Shown piece by piece: positions 1-11,691 of a stretch of DNA of 64,000 nt. Numbering within the stretch: the stretch's first letter is position 1; each line of letters starts with the position of its first letter. Where the stretch lies: NCBI GenBank assembly GCA_039105265.1, contig JAPFFF010000016.1, positions 2,294,001-2,358,000 on the forward strand. Reading direction: 5' to 3'. A program made the translations under genes and the position numbers. The DNA is from Tritrichomonas musculus (taxonomy: Eukaryota > Parabasalia > Tritrichomonadida > Tritrichomonadidae). The notes under the pieces were generated by a model, which worked only from the letters and a program-made list of their open reading frames with translations, was not told the origin of the DNA and did no database searches.

Positions 1-1348
1 TTTCATAAATTGAATCAATTGGTACCGTGTCATCATACTTTACAGTGTGATTCCTCCATAACAAAAATGGAAGATCAGGTTCATCAAAATAGTATCTGCG
101 ATGTATAACAGGTTCATGATCTATTATTCCTTGTATTTTATTTTTCATCGTTTCCAACTTGGCGCTGTGATCATGAATTAAACCAATGATTTCATTTTTA
201 CGATTATGAAATATTTCCTCAATTTCTTTTATTCTTTGTTCATCCTGGCTTATTTCATATCCTTCTTCAATTAAAGAAACTAAATCCAAATTTTTTTCCA
301 CCTGTATAAGAGCTTTTTCTCGTAGTTGTTCGATTAAATCAGGTGGAAACTTCAAGGAAAAGTTAATGTCATTTAAAATTGGAATCATTTTGTTAATCAG
401 ATCGGCTTCAAATTTCTTGGTGAAATTTATTCTATTTTCATTATAATAATTAAATGACAAGCAATTCTTTTGTATGCAAGGAAGTTTCATTATATTCTCT
501 CTGAGATTATTTATTGACCATTCAGACAATGGATCAATATATCCAAATCTTCCTTCTTTGAAATTATGTTCAATTAAACGTGCACTTTTAAATTTTTGAT
601 ATTCATTTATGGAACTTTGAATTTCTTCTTTTGTAATATATTTTTTGATTTTTTTGAAATAATAATTTATTTTTTCCATAAAACTTGTTATGGCACCTGA
701 TACAACTATTTTTAAGTCTTCCATTAGTTTTTTGCAAACAAATTCATTTCTCTGCTCATCATCCTTTTGATAATAAGCTTGAAATGAATTGTATGAATTG
801 CATGATGGTTGATATTTATTGAAAAGATAAAAAATGGGAACTTTTGAATCTTTAACAATTCTATTCAATAATTTGATTGATTCAGCAATTCCAGTGTAAC
901 CTTTATGAAAAAGATTATAATCTTCCAAATATATTACTCTGACTGTTTTTGCACTTTTAATTGCGGCATCAAGTAATATTGATGAAGCAACTTCATATTC
1001 TTGAATTTTATCTGTTCCAAAAAAACCTTGAGAATCTAGAAAAGCAATATTACTTTTTTTATCAAAATATGCAGCAGGAAAAACAGTGCACATTAAACCT
1101 TTCTTCTCGTATGAGCCCATTGGAGCCTTTATATCTTTGGAATCAATTGGTTCAAGAATAGAGTCATCTTTTGAGGAAATTTGAAATTTGGTGCCAAGTA
1201 AAGCGTTTAATGTTGTACTTTTACCTGTTTCTTCTCTTCCAACCAAAATAGCAATGTCTTTTCCTTTGCAATCTTCAATCAAATGAATATTTTGCGCAAC
1301 CAAATCATTTACTCTTGATACATCTATTTCATCAAGTTGTTCTATCAT
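1..1348 (-). CDS. P-loop GTPase (AIG1/dynamin-like), C-terminus beyond window
   Basis: The frame is open from an ATG at 1348 to the left edge (449 codons), so the 3' end is missing. Residues 37-45 read GREETGKST, a Walker A/G1 loop. Residues 105-108 read DSQG, a G3-like DxxG. FNKYQ near residue 165 sits where a G4 NKxD would be, but the Asp is replaced. The rest is rich in charged helices (for example IKEIEEIFHNRKNEIIGLI), as in GTPases with a helical stalk. G1 and G3 with a non-canonical G4 fit a divergent large or AIG1-like GTPase; I cannot choose a subfamily. It would bind and hydrolyse GTP in the cytoplasm or on membranes. No membrane segment is visible. The start was chosen as the first ATG of the open frame. 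Confidence 0.75.
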   Translation of the reverse strand, partial: MIEQLDEIDVSRVNDLVAQNIHLIEDCKGKDIAILVGREETGKSTTLNALLGTKFQISSKDDSILEPIDSKDIKAPMGSYEKKGLMCTVFPAAYFDKKSNIAFLDSQGFFGTDKIQEYEVASSILLDAAIKSAKTVRVIYLEDYNLFHKGYTGIAESIKLLNRIVKDSKVPIFYLFNKYQPSCNSYNSFQAYYQKDDEQRNEFVCKKLMEDLKIVVSGAITSFMEKINYYFKKIKKYITKEEIQSSINEYQKFKSARLIEHNFKEGRFGYIDPLSEWSINNLRENIMKLPCIQKNCLSFNYYNENRINFTKKFEADLINKMIPILNDINFSLKFPPDLIEQLREKALIQVEKNLDLVSLIEEGYEISQDEQRIKEIEEIFHNRKNEIIGLIHDHSAKLETMKNKIQGIIDHEPVIHRRYYFDEPDLPFLLWRNHTVKYDDTVPIDSIYE

Positions 1349-1423
1349 TTGATTTCTTGATTAAATAATGAAGTGGAATCTAAAGCAAACTGAAATGACT
1401 AAATTTTATTTCAAAATTTACTT

Positions 1424-1457
1424 GGCACATTTTTTTCACCTTTCAAAAAGTGTGCCA
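1424..1457. other. Imperfect hairpin upstream of the GTPase gene
   Basis: GGCACATTTTT and AAAAGTGTGCC form an inverted repeat with one mismatch, about 75 bp upstream of the GTPase ATG. It could be a regulatory hairpin or a short mobile-element relic. The sequence does not decide which. Confidence 0.3.
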
Positions 1458-1526
1458 TTACCATAATCATTCAATTTTCTAAAAGAAATTTTACGGAAGT
1501 ATTTAATGCCAATTTAGCCCAAAATA

Positions 1527-2132
1527 GACCTTGAAAGCGGTACCTACCCGACCCCTTTTGACAGGTCCTTCTTGGGTAGGAAAATAACATATTACCTAAA
1601 GGTAAAATTTTACCCGGCCATTTATAAAGATGGTAATTTTTTACCAGACCATTTCTTTAATGATATTATTATTATTCTTGTCAGATATTCTATTGATAAT
1701 ATTTGAGATGCAATTTGCTACGATATCATATGTTTGGATGATATCAATTTAAGTGATTCCAAAAAAATTCATTTTTTTTATGGAATAATAATCATAATAT
1801 GAAAAATTAATATTAATTATGCTGTTTGTTGGGTTTAAAATAAAGTAATAAAAGTAATATTATAATATCAAAAAAAAATTGAAATTGAATTTACATCAGC
1901 TTTTTCAGAGGAAAATTTTCATTAAAGTTTGAATCAGATATTGAAAATGAATCAAGAAATCAAAATTTTTAATGAAAAAAAATAAATATTTATTATTTAT
2001 TATTATAAATCAAATGAATAATTAAAGAAAAATAATCGGGTAATACTTAAACACTTCACTTGAATAGTGGGTAATTACCCTACCCGAAAAAAACGGGTCG
2101 GGTCCATTTTTTTAGGTTACCATTAGAAGGTA
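1527..2132. mobile_element. 606-bp non-autonomous DNA element with inverted ends and 12-bp flanking duplication
   Basis: The element is flanked by a perfect direct repeat, TAGCCCAAAATA, at 1515-1526 and 2133-2144. Immediately inside, the left end GACCTTGAAAGCGGTACCT matches the reverse complement of the right end, TACCTTCTAATGGTAACCT, imperfectly. The GACCCG / CGGGTC motifs further in are also inverted. No reading frame of interest lies inside. Long target duplications of 8-12 bp suggest a Mutator-like or hAT-like relative, but the family is inference. The imperfect ends suggest it is old. Confidence 0.6.
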
Positions 2133-2287
2133 TAGCCCAAAATAATTTTTTTTTCTTTTAAAAGTTGAGAGGATGTAAAAATTTTACAAAAATGATCGGA
2201 ATAGTGAAATTTTAAAGTTTTAAACTTTTTCCGAAATAAGTTTTTTCAATATTGAAATGTTTATAAAAAAATATGATAGCGGTCCCT

Positions 2288-5200
2288 TAAATATATAAAT
2301 ATATAAATATATAAATATATAAATATATAAATATATAAATATATAAATATATAAATATATAAATATATAAATATATAAATATATAAATATATAAATATAT
2401 AAATATATAAATATATAAATATATAAATATATAAATATATAAATATATAAATATATAAATATATAAATATATAAATATATAAATATATAAATATATAAAT
2501 ATATAAATATATAAATATATAAATATATAAATATATAAATATATAAATATATAAATATATAAATATATAAATATATAAATATATAAATATATAAATATAT
2601 AAATATATAAATATATAAATATATAAATATATAAATATATAAATATATAAATATATAAATATATAAATATATAAATATATAAATATATAAATATATAAAT
2701 ATATAAATATATAAATATATAAATATATAATATATAAATATATAAAATATAAATATATAAATATATAAATATATAAATATATAAATATATAAATATATAA
2801 ATATATAAATATATAAATATATAAATATATAAATATATAAATATATAAATATATAAATATATAAATATATAAATATATAAATATATAAATATATAAATAT
2901 ATAAAATATATAAATATATAAATATATAAATATATAAATATATAAATATATAAATATATAAATATATAAATATATAAATATATAAATATATAAATATATA
3001 AATATATAAATATATAAATATATAAATATATAAATATATAAATATATAAATATATAAATATATAAATATATAAATATATAAATATATAAATATATAAATA
3101 TATTAAATATATAAATATATAAATATATAAATATATATTAAAATATATAAATATATAAATATATAAATATATAAATATATAAATATATAAATATATAAAT
3201 ATATAAATATATAAATATATAATATATAAATATATAAATATATAAATATATAAATATATAAATATATAAATATATATATATATATAAATATATAAATATA
3301 TAAATATATAAATATATAAATATATAAATATATAAATATATAAATATATAAATATATAAATATATAAATATATAAATATATAAATATATAAATATATAAA
3401 TATATAAATATATAAATATATAAATATATATAAATATATAAATATATAAATTATATATATATAAATATATAAATATATAAATATTATATAAATATATAAA
3501 TATATAAATATATAATAGATATAAATATATAATATATATAAATATATAAATATATAAATATATAAATATATAAATATATAAATATATAAATATATAAATA
3601 TAAATATATAAATATATAATTATATAAATATAAATATATAAATATATAATATATAAATATAAATATATAAATTATATAAATATATAATATATAAATATAT
3701 AATATATAAATATAAATATATAAATATATAAATATATAAATATATAAATAAGATAAATATAAATATATATATATAAATATATAAATATATAAATATATAA
3801 TATATAAATATGATAAATATATAAATTATATAATATATAAATATATAAATATATAAAATATATAATATATAAATATATAAAATATATAAATTATATAAAA
3901 TATATAAATATATAAATATATAAATATATAAATATATAAATATATAAATATATAAATATATAAATATATAAATATATAAATATATAAATATATAATATAT
4001 AATTATATAAATATATAAATATATAAATATATAAATATATAAATATATAAATATATAAATATATAAATATATAAATATATAAATATATAAATATATAAAT
4101 ATATATAAATATATAAATATATAAATATATAAATATATAAATATATAAATATATAAATATATAAATGTATAAATATATAATATATAAATATATAAATATA
4201 TAATATATAAATATATAAATATATAAATATATAAATATATAAAATATATAAATATATAAATATATAAATATATAAATATATAAATATATAAATATATAAA
4301 TATAAATATATAAAATATATAAAATATTATAAATATTATATATTATATAATATATAAATATATAAATATATAAATATATAAATATATAAATATATAAATA
4401 TATAAATATATAAATATATAAAAATATATAAATAATATATAAATATATAAATATATAAATATATATAAATATATAAATATATAAATATATAAATATATAA
4501 ATATATAAATATATATATATAAATATATAAATATATAAATATATAAATATATAAATATATAAATATATAAATATATAAATATATAAATATATAAATATAT
4601 AAATATATAAATAATATAAATATATAAATATATAAATATATAAATATATAAATATATAAATATATAAATATATAAATATAAATATAATATATAAATATAT
4701 AAATATATAAATATATATATATAAATATATAAATATATAAATATATAAATATATAAATATATAAATATATAAATATATATAAATATATAAATATAAATAT
4801 ATAAATATAAATATATAAATATATAAATATATAAATATATAAATATATAAATAATATAAATATATAAATAGATATAAATATATAAGATATAAATATATAA
4901 ATATAAATATATAAATATATAAATATATAAATATATAAATATATAAATATATAATATATAAATATATAAATATATAAATATATAAATATATGTAAATATA
5001 AATATATAAATATATAAATATATAAATATATAAATATATAAATATATAAATATATAAATATATAAATATATAAATATATAAATATATAAATATATAAATA
5101 TATAAAATATATAAATATATAAATATATATATATAAATATATAAATATATAAATATTATAAAAATATATAAATTATATAAATATATAAATATATAAATTA

Positions 5201-5753
5201 TAATAAATATATAAATATATAAATATATAAATATATAAATATATAAATATTATAAATATATAAATATATAAATATAAATATATAAATATATAAATATATA
5301 AATATATAAATATATAAATATATAAATATATAAATATATAAATATATAAATATATAAATATATAAATATATAAATATATAAATATATAAATATATAAATA
5401 TAAAATATATAAATATATAAATATATAAATATATAAATATATAAATATATAAATATATAAATATATAAATATATAAATATATAAATATATAAATATATAA
5501 ATATATAAATATATAAATATATAAATATATAAATATATAAATATATAAATATATAAATATATAAATATATAAATATATAAATATATAAATATATAAATAT
5601 ATAAATATATAAATATATAAATATATAAATATATAAATATATAAATATATAAATATATAAATATATAAATATATAAATATATAAATATATAAATATATAA
5701 ATATATAAATATATAAATATATAAATATATAAATATATAAATATATAAATATA
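2288..5753. repeat. 3.47-kb satellite of the 8-bp unit AAATATAT
   Basis: About 430 tandem copies of AAATATAT run almost uninterrupted. The left third is nearly perfect. The middle (about 3400-5300) has many one- and two-base indels that change phase, and the right end is again nearly perfect. On the minus strand it gives long artificial Tyr-Ile-Phe-Leu reading frames, which are not genes. Array length is likely unstable and may be misestimated in an assembly. Confidence 0.97.
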
Positions 5754-7230
5754 CCAATATACTAATATAATTATTGCTTTAAGTCTATTTAAAAGTATTT
5801 TCACTTCATTAATTAATAAATTGAATGAGATAAAACTATATTTAGTGGTGAGAAAAATATGTATACTAGCCTTTACTTTTTTCACATCACAAATTCATTA
5901 ACGTAACTTTTTAACGTTTATATTCTTTAATCCTTATTTTGGTTGTTGTATTTGCACGTTTTTGGTAAAAATATCAAGTTTTCAAATTAAATTTTATTAA
6001 AAAAATCATTGAACAGATAAAATTAAAATTTTGAGGCACTTAAGTTTATATTTTATATAATCGCTTTTTAGTATTGGTTTTATATGTTAAAAAGGAATTA
6101 AAAGTTTATAAAACAATATTATAATAGTAAATAATCTAGAAATCTTGAGTAATGTGAATTGGTTTGCTCACAGAGTGATTATATTCTTTATATAAAATGG
6201 TCAATCATTTCACCTTTGCAAAAAATGAATTTTAAAAATTGCATTTTACTTTTACAAAAATGGTTTTATTAAATAATTTAATTGATATTTTATTTATTCA
6301 CAAAAAATTATTTAGTATATTATCTTTTTTCAGAGATATGATTATTTTATGTATTCAATATTTTCAATAAAAAATACATTGTGCAAACCTTGTATTTTTT
6401 CTATCGTTCTTTGTAGAACAAGGTTGGTACAAAAAGTGAAGTCTAATGTATACATATTAAATTATATGTATATGTTATGTTTCTCTTTAAGAAATTAATT
6501 ACTTTTTATTTTTTACTTTGAAATTATATCTTATTTCCTAATTTAATATAATTATTAAATGTAAAAAGATTTTTGTCAAAAATTAAATGAGATATTAATG
6601 AATTTTTCAAATTTAATTATATTCAAATTTTTGAATTAACAGCCATATAACAATTGAAAATCAAGCGTATACATATTTTTCATGGTATACTTATTATTCC
6701 GACCACTATAGTGTTATTTAATTCAATAGTATTTTTATCGTTTTCATCAGAAATGTTTAATTTCCTTAAAATAGATAAAAAATTGAAAGGTAAAATTATT
6801 CTCATTCAATTATTTGAATGTCCTTACAAAAAGTCTCTTTTGGGTAATCAATACCCGAATTTCAATTCTTTATGAAGGTCAATAACGATTTACTCATGTA
6901 GCTTTAAAGATGAAAACTTTTTATACAAAGCATTCAAATCGAGTTTTATAAGAACTTTTTTAAAAAGCAAACGATTTTAGTAATCTTGAAGATCAGTGAA
7001 GAAAAATCTGATTGTTATTTTGAAGGTTCCTTTTGACATGTCAATTACATCGAATCCGATGTTTTTCGTTTATAAAGTAGAACAGGCATCTCAACCCATT
7101 CATATTAATTAGAACACGAAAAGAAACAATTTCAATATAATAGTTGACAATCATTTGAATAAAATATTGTGTTTATTAAAAAAATATATATTTTTATTGA
7201 TTTTTTTTTATTTTTACTCAAACATTCAAT
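5754..7230. other. AT-rich intergenic DNA
   Basis: I see no convincing gene here. A 73-codon frame at 6654-6875 has no recognisable features and is probably chance. A small hairpin, CCTTGT...ACAAGG, lies near 6389-6424. Confidence 0.5.
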
Positions 7231-7479
7231 TTAAGGTACAAATCCAGTACGTTATTTTTTGAATAGGAGAACGTTTATTATCTGAATAGTTGCATGTCTC
7301 TGAAAAAGCTTAAATTGACTAGATTGGTTTTTGACACTTATTTTACAATTTAAATAAACATTATGACATGTTATATGAAATGGATGAAAATAATCGTTTT
7401 TTATTTAACATGTCATCTTATTCTTTGAGAATGTCAAAAAAAAATTGCGGTTACTAAACGTACTGGATTTGTACCTTAA
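7231..7479. mobile_element. 249-bp MITE with perfect 23-bp terminal inverted repeats
   Basis: The 23 bases at 7231-7253 (beginning TTAAGGTACAAATCC) are repeated exactly in reverse complement at 7457-7479. Both ends begin with TTAA, so the target duplication is TTAA or the TA within it, as for piggyBac or Tc1/mariner-type elements. The interior is AT-rich and non-coding. Perfect ends suggest a fairly recent insertion. The right end overlaps the stop codon of the neighbouring Nudix gene. Confidence 0.8.
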
Positions 7480-8258
7480 TGCTTCTTTTTTTGTACCCAA
7501 TCATCGATCATTTGCCTTGCTATTGCAAATTTTGGAGGCAATTCAGGAAGCTCGTCAATGTTGAAGAACCTTCCTTCTGTGAGCTCTGACTCTTGTAATT
7601 TCAGTTCACCACTTTTGTATTCACAGGAATAAGCGACCATCATTTGTGAAGGAAATGGCCAAGGCTGGCTGCCAAAATACTGAATGTTTTGGACTTCAAA
7701 GTTAGTTTCTTCTTTCACTTCACGAATTAAACATTCTTCCAATGTTTCACCAGGTTCCAAATAGCCAGAAACCAAAGAAAAGTGGGGACCTTTAAATGTT
7801 TTTGCATGTACTAAAAATATGTCATCTCCTTTTGTTATTCTGACAATGATGCATGTTGAAATAATTGGATGATATCTGGATTTGCATTTTGGACATTGTC
7901 GAGTAATAGGCTTGACTTGTTCCAGTTTATTTCCACACGCCGAACAAAATTTGCACTTAGTGGACCAATTGATAATTTCATTTGACTTGCCCGCCATTGC
8001 AATCATCAATGGATCAAGGAGATAGAATGATGATCTGAGATCTGTCATTTTCCATAAATCATTTTCTTCTATTTCTTCTTTTAATTCAAATGCTTTGCAT
8101 TCTGTATCATTTGCTTGTCCTATGTTATGAATAATGGAATCCTCAGGAATTGGAAAAGGTGGATCTTTTTGAATAGGAATCGTTAAGGTAGATCCTTCTT
8201 TATGTAATAGAATCTTTCCTGATTTAATAAGAAACCAATAAGATAGTTCTTGACTCAT
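7476..8258 (-). CDS. NADH pyrophosphatase-type Nudix hydrolase (NudC/NUDT12-like)
   Basis: This 260-residue protein would hydrolyse NADH or NAD-linked dinucleotides, possibly NAD caps of RNA, to the mononucleotides. A zinc ribbon uses C105, C108, C122 and C125 (FCSACG...CPKC). The Nudix box at about 165-187 reads GYLEPGETLEECLIREVKEE, with Asn at the usual Gly after TxEE. It is followed by SQPWPFPSQ (about 197-205), the array diagnostic of NADH-specific Nudix enzymes. The upstream frame has no ATG, only TTG, so the start is the Met of MSQELSYWF. An Inr-like ACATTA abuts this ATG. The TAA stop lies in the terminal repeat of the adjacent MITE. Length fits the NudC family. Confidence 0.92.
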   Translation of the reverse strand: MSQELSYWFLIKSGKILLHKEGSTLTIPIQKDPPFPIPEDSIIHNIGQANDTECKAFELKEEIEENDLWKMTDLRSSFYLLDPLMIAMAGKSNEIINWSTKCKFCSACGNKLEQVKPITRQCPKCKSRYHPIISTCIIVRITKGDDIFLVHAKTFKGPHFSLVSGYLEPGETLEECLIREVKEETNFEVQNIQYFGSQPWPFPSQMMVAYSCEYKSGELKLQESELTEGRFFNIDELPELPPKFAIARQMIDDWVQKKKH

Positions 8259-8701
8259 TAATGTAGAAACGATAAAAATATTTTCAATGCTTTCATTCAA
8301 ATAATTTGTATGAATAAATGTTCATAAAATATTTAATTATATCTTCTAATTTAGCATTTATTTTTTTTAACTTAAATATATTTTATAATATTATTATGCA
8401 TATAAATATATATAAAGATAATGTTAACCATAAACGCACTAAAAATTTTAAACTCACTGCAAACTTTTTTATGATGTATCAAAAAAAAACTAGTTCTAAT
8501 TTTCCATAATTACCATCACTTTAGCGACAAATATCACGTTCGTTCTCTTAAAACAACACCAAAAAAAGATCGAAAATATTGAAACTCCAAAAGTGTAATC
8601 TTTCCGATTTTAAATAAAAAAGAAGTTTTAGAATAATTATATAATATTCATTATATAATTACCATATTTTAACTAAATGTTTTCACTTCTTACCATCATG
8701 T
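8259..8701. other. Intergenic
   Basis: AT-rich DNA. A 63-codon plus-strand frame at 8318-8509 has no recognisable features. I see nothing else. Confidence 0.4.
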
Positions 8702-9109
8702 TCAATCTTTGATATCGCATACCAGACGACCACACAGATTCCGCCATGCTGGCTGAGACAAGTCTTTCATGTCGAAGACCTCAACGAAATCTTTCATCTT
8801 TTCAGCAGATACACGTCTGAAAGCAACGGCTTCATACAAAATTGAATACTCTCTTGCATATTGGTAAAGGTCATTTATTAAGGTCAAAAGTTGGTCTTCG
8901 TTTTTAATTTTTATGTTTTCGTTCTCAAGGATTCTTAGCAGTGTGCCCGGTCTAATATCTCGAAGGTCTTCTTTTCTGTTTTCTATGATTTCGTACAAAT
9001 GTGTTGAGATGAAATTAATTTCATCAATAAACTGTTGAGAAGTTGTGTCTCCTTGTTGCTCTTGCTCTTTTGTCATGTCGAAAACGTTGTCGAGGGTAAT
9101 TTCTTGCAT
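8702..9109 (-). CDS. Small BACK-like helical protein (BTB-family C-terminal region)
   Basis: A 135-residue protein with a segment LLRILENENIKIKNEDQLLTLI, then YSILYEAVAFRRVSAEKM, then WRNLCGRLV. From memory of the family, this resembles the BACK-like part that follows the BTB domain in the expanded trichomonad BTB/discoidin proteins. Here the N-terminal BTB and any C-terminal F5/8 domain are absent. It is therefore either a compact stand-alone protein or a fragment of a larger family member that kept an intact frame. TCATT lies directly against the ATG (9110-9114), which supports a real start. The role is unknown; BACK domains usually help position cullin-linked adaptors. Confidence 0.55.
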   Translation of the reverse strand: MQEITLDNVFDMTKEQEQQGDTTSQQFIDEINFISTHLYEIIENRKEDLRDIRPGTLLRILENENIKIKNEDQLLTLINDLYQYAREYSILYEAVAFRRVSAEKMKDFVEVFDMKDLSQPAWRNLCGRLVCDIKD

Positions 9110-9346
9110 AATGATTAAATAAAATATGATGTAAAAAAATTTGCCATATTTTTTACAAATTTAAAAAATTTCATTAAAAATTTGTGAGTGGCAAAATGAC
9201 ACTTTTTGTACTGAAATAAGAAAAGATTCAATTACAGCTGATCTTTTATTGAACTTTTTTGTAATAAGCACAATGAATCCCAAATATATGAATCTGTTCT
9301 CACATTATATGCAATATTACAAGACGAGAGTGAAGTTATTGTGAGA

Positions 9347-9744
9347 TTTATCAAATTTGATAATTATTATTATAGTATTCAAGACAACATGTTTTTTTTT
9401 ATATAATCAAGACATTTTAACATTTAAAGACGTTTTAAATTGATTGTATTAATATTAGCAATTGATTAAAAAAAATTTCTATCATTTTAAATGCCCTTAA
9501 TTCATTCAAAAGCATGCTCTTGTCATATTTCAAAAGCTTGATTTTTTACAGAAAGAATTAAATTTCATGACAAATTGAATAATATTCGCAACAATTTTTC
9601 TTTGATTTTTTTCAAAAAGCATCAAAATTTAATGACAAAATTTTCAATAAAAATTTTCACAATTTTTGAATAAGAAAATTTTAATATTGTCATTATATCA
9701 TTCTTCTTTTATCAAATTTGATAATTATTATTATAGTATTCAAG
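9347..9744. repeat. Pair of 37-bp direct repeats 361 bp apart
   Basis: Identical 37-base copies lie at 9347-9383 and 9708-9744, each containing the palindrome TATCAAATTTGATA. The DNA between and around them (9110-10102) is AT-rich and I see no gene in it. They may be the footprint of a duplication or of an element. Confidence 0.75.
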
Positions 9745-10102
9745 TATAGGAATTTGTACACAAGTGTTTTATAAATTTTTTTTATATTTTTTGGGAAAAA
9801 AAGATACAAATTTTTATCGATCAATTAATCTTTTTAAATAGGCATAAAAGAGAATATCATATAAATTTTATGCTAAAACCAAAATGTGTTTCAATTACAA
9901 TAATAAAAAACTTCTCAAATCTTTTCATTTGATTTTCATTTTAACTAATTAATTCAAAAAAGAGAGATACTTTCCAAGCACATTCTTACAGGTCACAAGA
10001 ATCACATATGTAATTGTGTTTCTGGAAAATGCAATCTAATAAAAAAAAATTAATAGAATTTGTTTTATTAATATAACAAAATCTGTAAAAACATATATAT
10101 TC

Positions 10103-10507
10103 TTATTCTTCTTTACCTTTCTTTGTTGGGCCAAGAAGGACTTTATGAATATGCGGAACGACACCAGCCGATGCAATTGTAATATGCGATAAAAGCTGGT
10201 TCAATTCTTCATCATTTCTAATTGCAAGCATAATATGACGTGGAGAAATACGAGTTTTCTTGTTATCACGTGCGGCATTACCTGCAAGCTCAAGAACTTC
10301 GACTGTAAGATATTCGAGAACTGCTGCCATGAAAACTGGGGCGCCTGCACCAACACGTTCCCCATAACGTCCTTCACGAAGGAAACGGTGAAGACGTCCT
10401 ACTGGAAATTGAAGTCCTGCACGAGATGACCTGGTCTTTGGATGCTGGCGTTCTCCATCAACGGCTGTCTTTGAAGCTGTCTTTTTAACTCCTTTCTTTG
10501 CTGGCAT
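10103..10507 (-). CDS. Histone H2A
   Basis: A 134-residue core histone that pairs with H2B in the nucleosome. The H2A signature is clear: [20 protein letters not shown] (residues 29-48), [39 protein letters not shown], and [12 protein letters not shown]. The basic, Lys-rich N-terminal tail is normal. The docking segment [12 protein letters not shown] (115-126) looks more like H2A.Z than canonical H2A (GGVLPNI), while loop L1 is canonical. An Inr-like TTCATTTT lies about 13 bases upstream of the ATG. No H2B partner lies within the adjacent sequence. Confidence 0.97.
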   Translation of the reverse strand: MPAKKGVKKTASKTAVDGERQHPKTRSSRAGLQFPVGRLHRFLREGRYGERVGAGAPVFMAAVLEYLTVEVLELAGNAARDNKKTRISPRHIMLAIRNDEELNQLLSHITIASAGVVPHIHKVLLGPTKKGKEE

Positions 10508-10731
10508 TAAACTAAAATGAAGTCATTTTAAGGAATGGATCGTTTACTCATTTTACCGCAAAAAATAATAAAAAGATAAGTTAAAAATAGGTGGTATAAA
10601 ATGGCAATTAAAATATTTATTGAATGTCATTTTACACCCAAATTTTATTTATAAAAATTTATATTTAAAAGATTTTTTTTTTAAGTTAAAATTCGATACA
10701 TAAAGAAAAGTAAGATGAATACTTTTTTTAT

Positions 10732-11691
10732 TTACTCTGAGATAATGACTGTTGCTGAGGTAGCTTCTCCACATTGGTTATTACCTCTGATCATTCTGAC
10801 ATATCCTTTTTCTCCCCATCCTGCTCCCCATGAATTTCTGACAATCCAGTAGGCTACCTTTCCTTCAGTTCCATATCCAACAAGGCCAACACCATGATCA
10901 AGGAACATTGAACTACACTGTGGCTCATCATAGATTCCACCAGAGTATAATTGGAATGAGTATTGAGAAGCATCAATGCCGATTGTAAGTGGGCCGAATT
11001 GTTTGCATTTTGCAGCAAGATCGTCTTCGCTGCCAGATTCAACTTCAACAAAACGCTTGAAATGGCCAACTGCCTTGCTTGGATCAAACTTGCAGGTACC
11101 ATCAATGGCTAAATATGGATAATCATCTTCAAGCATGACTTTTCCGTTACATTCGTTTATGATGTAACGGAATGCATCAATTGGAAGACCGCCGCTGCAT
11201 CCACCATCAACTTTGTCGCAATCAACAATTGATTGTTCTGATAAACGATATAGAACGTTGTATTTTAAAAATTCGGTTGATTCGCAATTTTGAATTGCTG
11301 AGAAAGCCCAGCAAGAACCACAGGCACCTTGGTTTTTAACTGCATTCACAGCTCCTTTTGTTCTCCAATCAAGCTCTTCATCGTTATTTTTAATGGTTCT
11401 GATTTGTGCTCTTTTGAGATTATTAGTAAATTTTGGTTTGAAACCTAAAAGAGATTTGTATTCAGCTGGGGTGAGTGCTGCAAGATGATTCATTTCAATT
11501 TTGAATGATTTACTTGGATTTGCATTGTGTTCTCTAACAAATTTTAGATTTGCAAGATAGATTCCTAAACGGAGGCTATATTCATCTCCAGTGTAGAAGT
11601 TGTTGGTATTTCTCATCCATGAGATAAATGATTTTTCTTCACTTAATCCAATATTTATAGAACAGGCAAAAGCAGCCAATAAAGAAAACAT
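10732..11691 (-). CDS. Cathepsin L-like cysteine peptidase (papain family C1, clan CA)
   Basis: A complete 319-residue preproenzyme. A short hydrophobic signal-like start (residues 1-16) targets it to lysosomes or secretion. The I29 propeptide carries an ERFNIN-type helix (about 37-56, EYSLRLGIYLANLKFVREHN). The mature enzyme starts near residue 107 (LDWR). The oxyanion Gln121 and catalytic Cys127 lie in QGACGSCWAF, His266 in LDHGVGLVGYG, and Asn286 in NSWGAGWGEKGY. The GCSGG motif at 164-168 is present. Length is normal for trichomonad secreted cysteine proteinases, which degrade host proteins. TCATA directly precedes the ATG. No defects are seen. Confidence 0.97.
   Translation of the reverse strand: MFSLLAAFACSINIGLSEEKSFISWMRNTNNFYTGDEYSLRLGIYLANLKFVREHNANPSKSFKIEMNHLAALTPAEYKSLLGFKPKFTNNLKRAQIRTIKNNDEELDWRTKGAVNAVKNQGACGSCWAFSAIQNCESTEFLKYNVLYRLSEQSIVDCDKVDGGCSGGLPIDAFRYIINECNGKVMLEDDYPYLAIDGTCKFDPSKAVGHFKRFVEVESGSEDDLAAKCKQFGPLTIGIDASQYSFQLYSGGIYDEPQCSSMFLDHGVGLVGYGTEGKVAYWIVRNSWGAGWGEKGYVRMIRGNNQCGEATSATVIISE

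Noticed and set aside
961-1161. Plus-strand 66-codon frame
   Set aside because: It begins with TTG and lies antisense to the GTPase gene.
5173-5885. Long minus-strand Tyr/Ile/Phe/Leu reading frames
   Set aside because: They are translations of the AAATATAT satellite, with no independent coding signal.
10235-10429. Plus-strand frame opposite histone H2A
   Set aside because: It is the antisense shadow of a strongly conserved gene.
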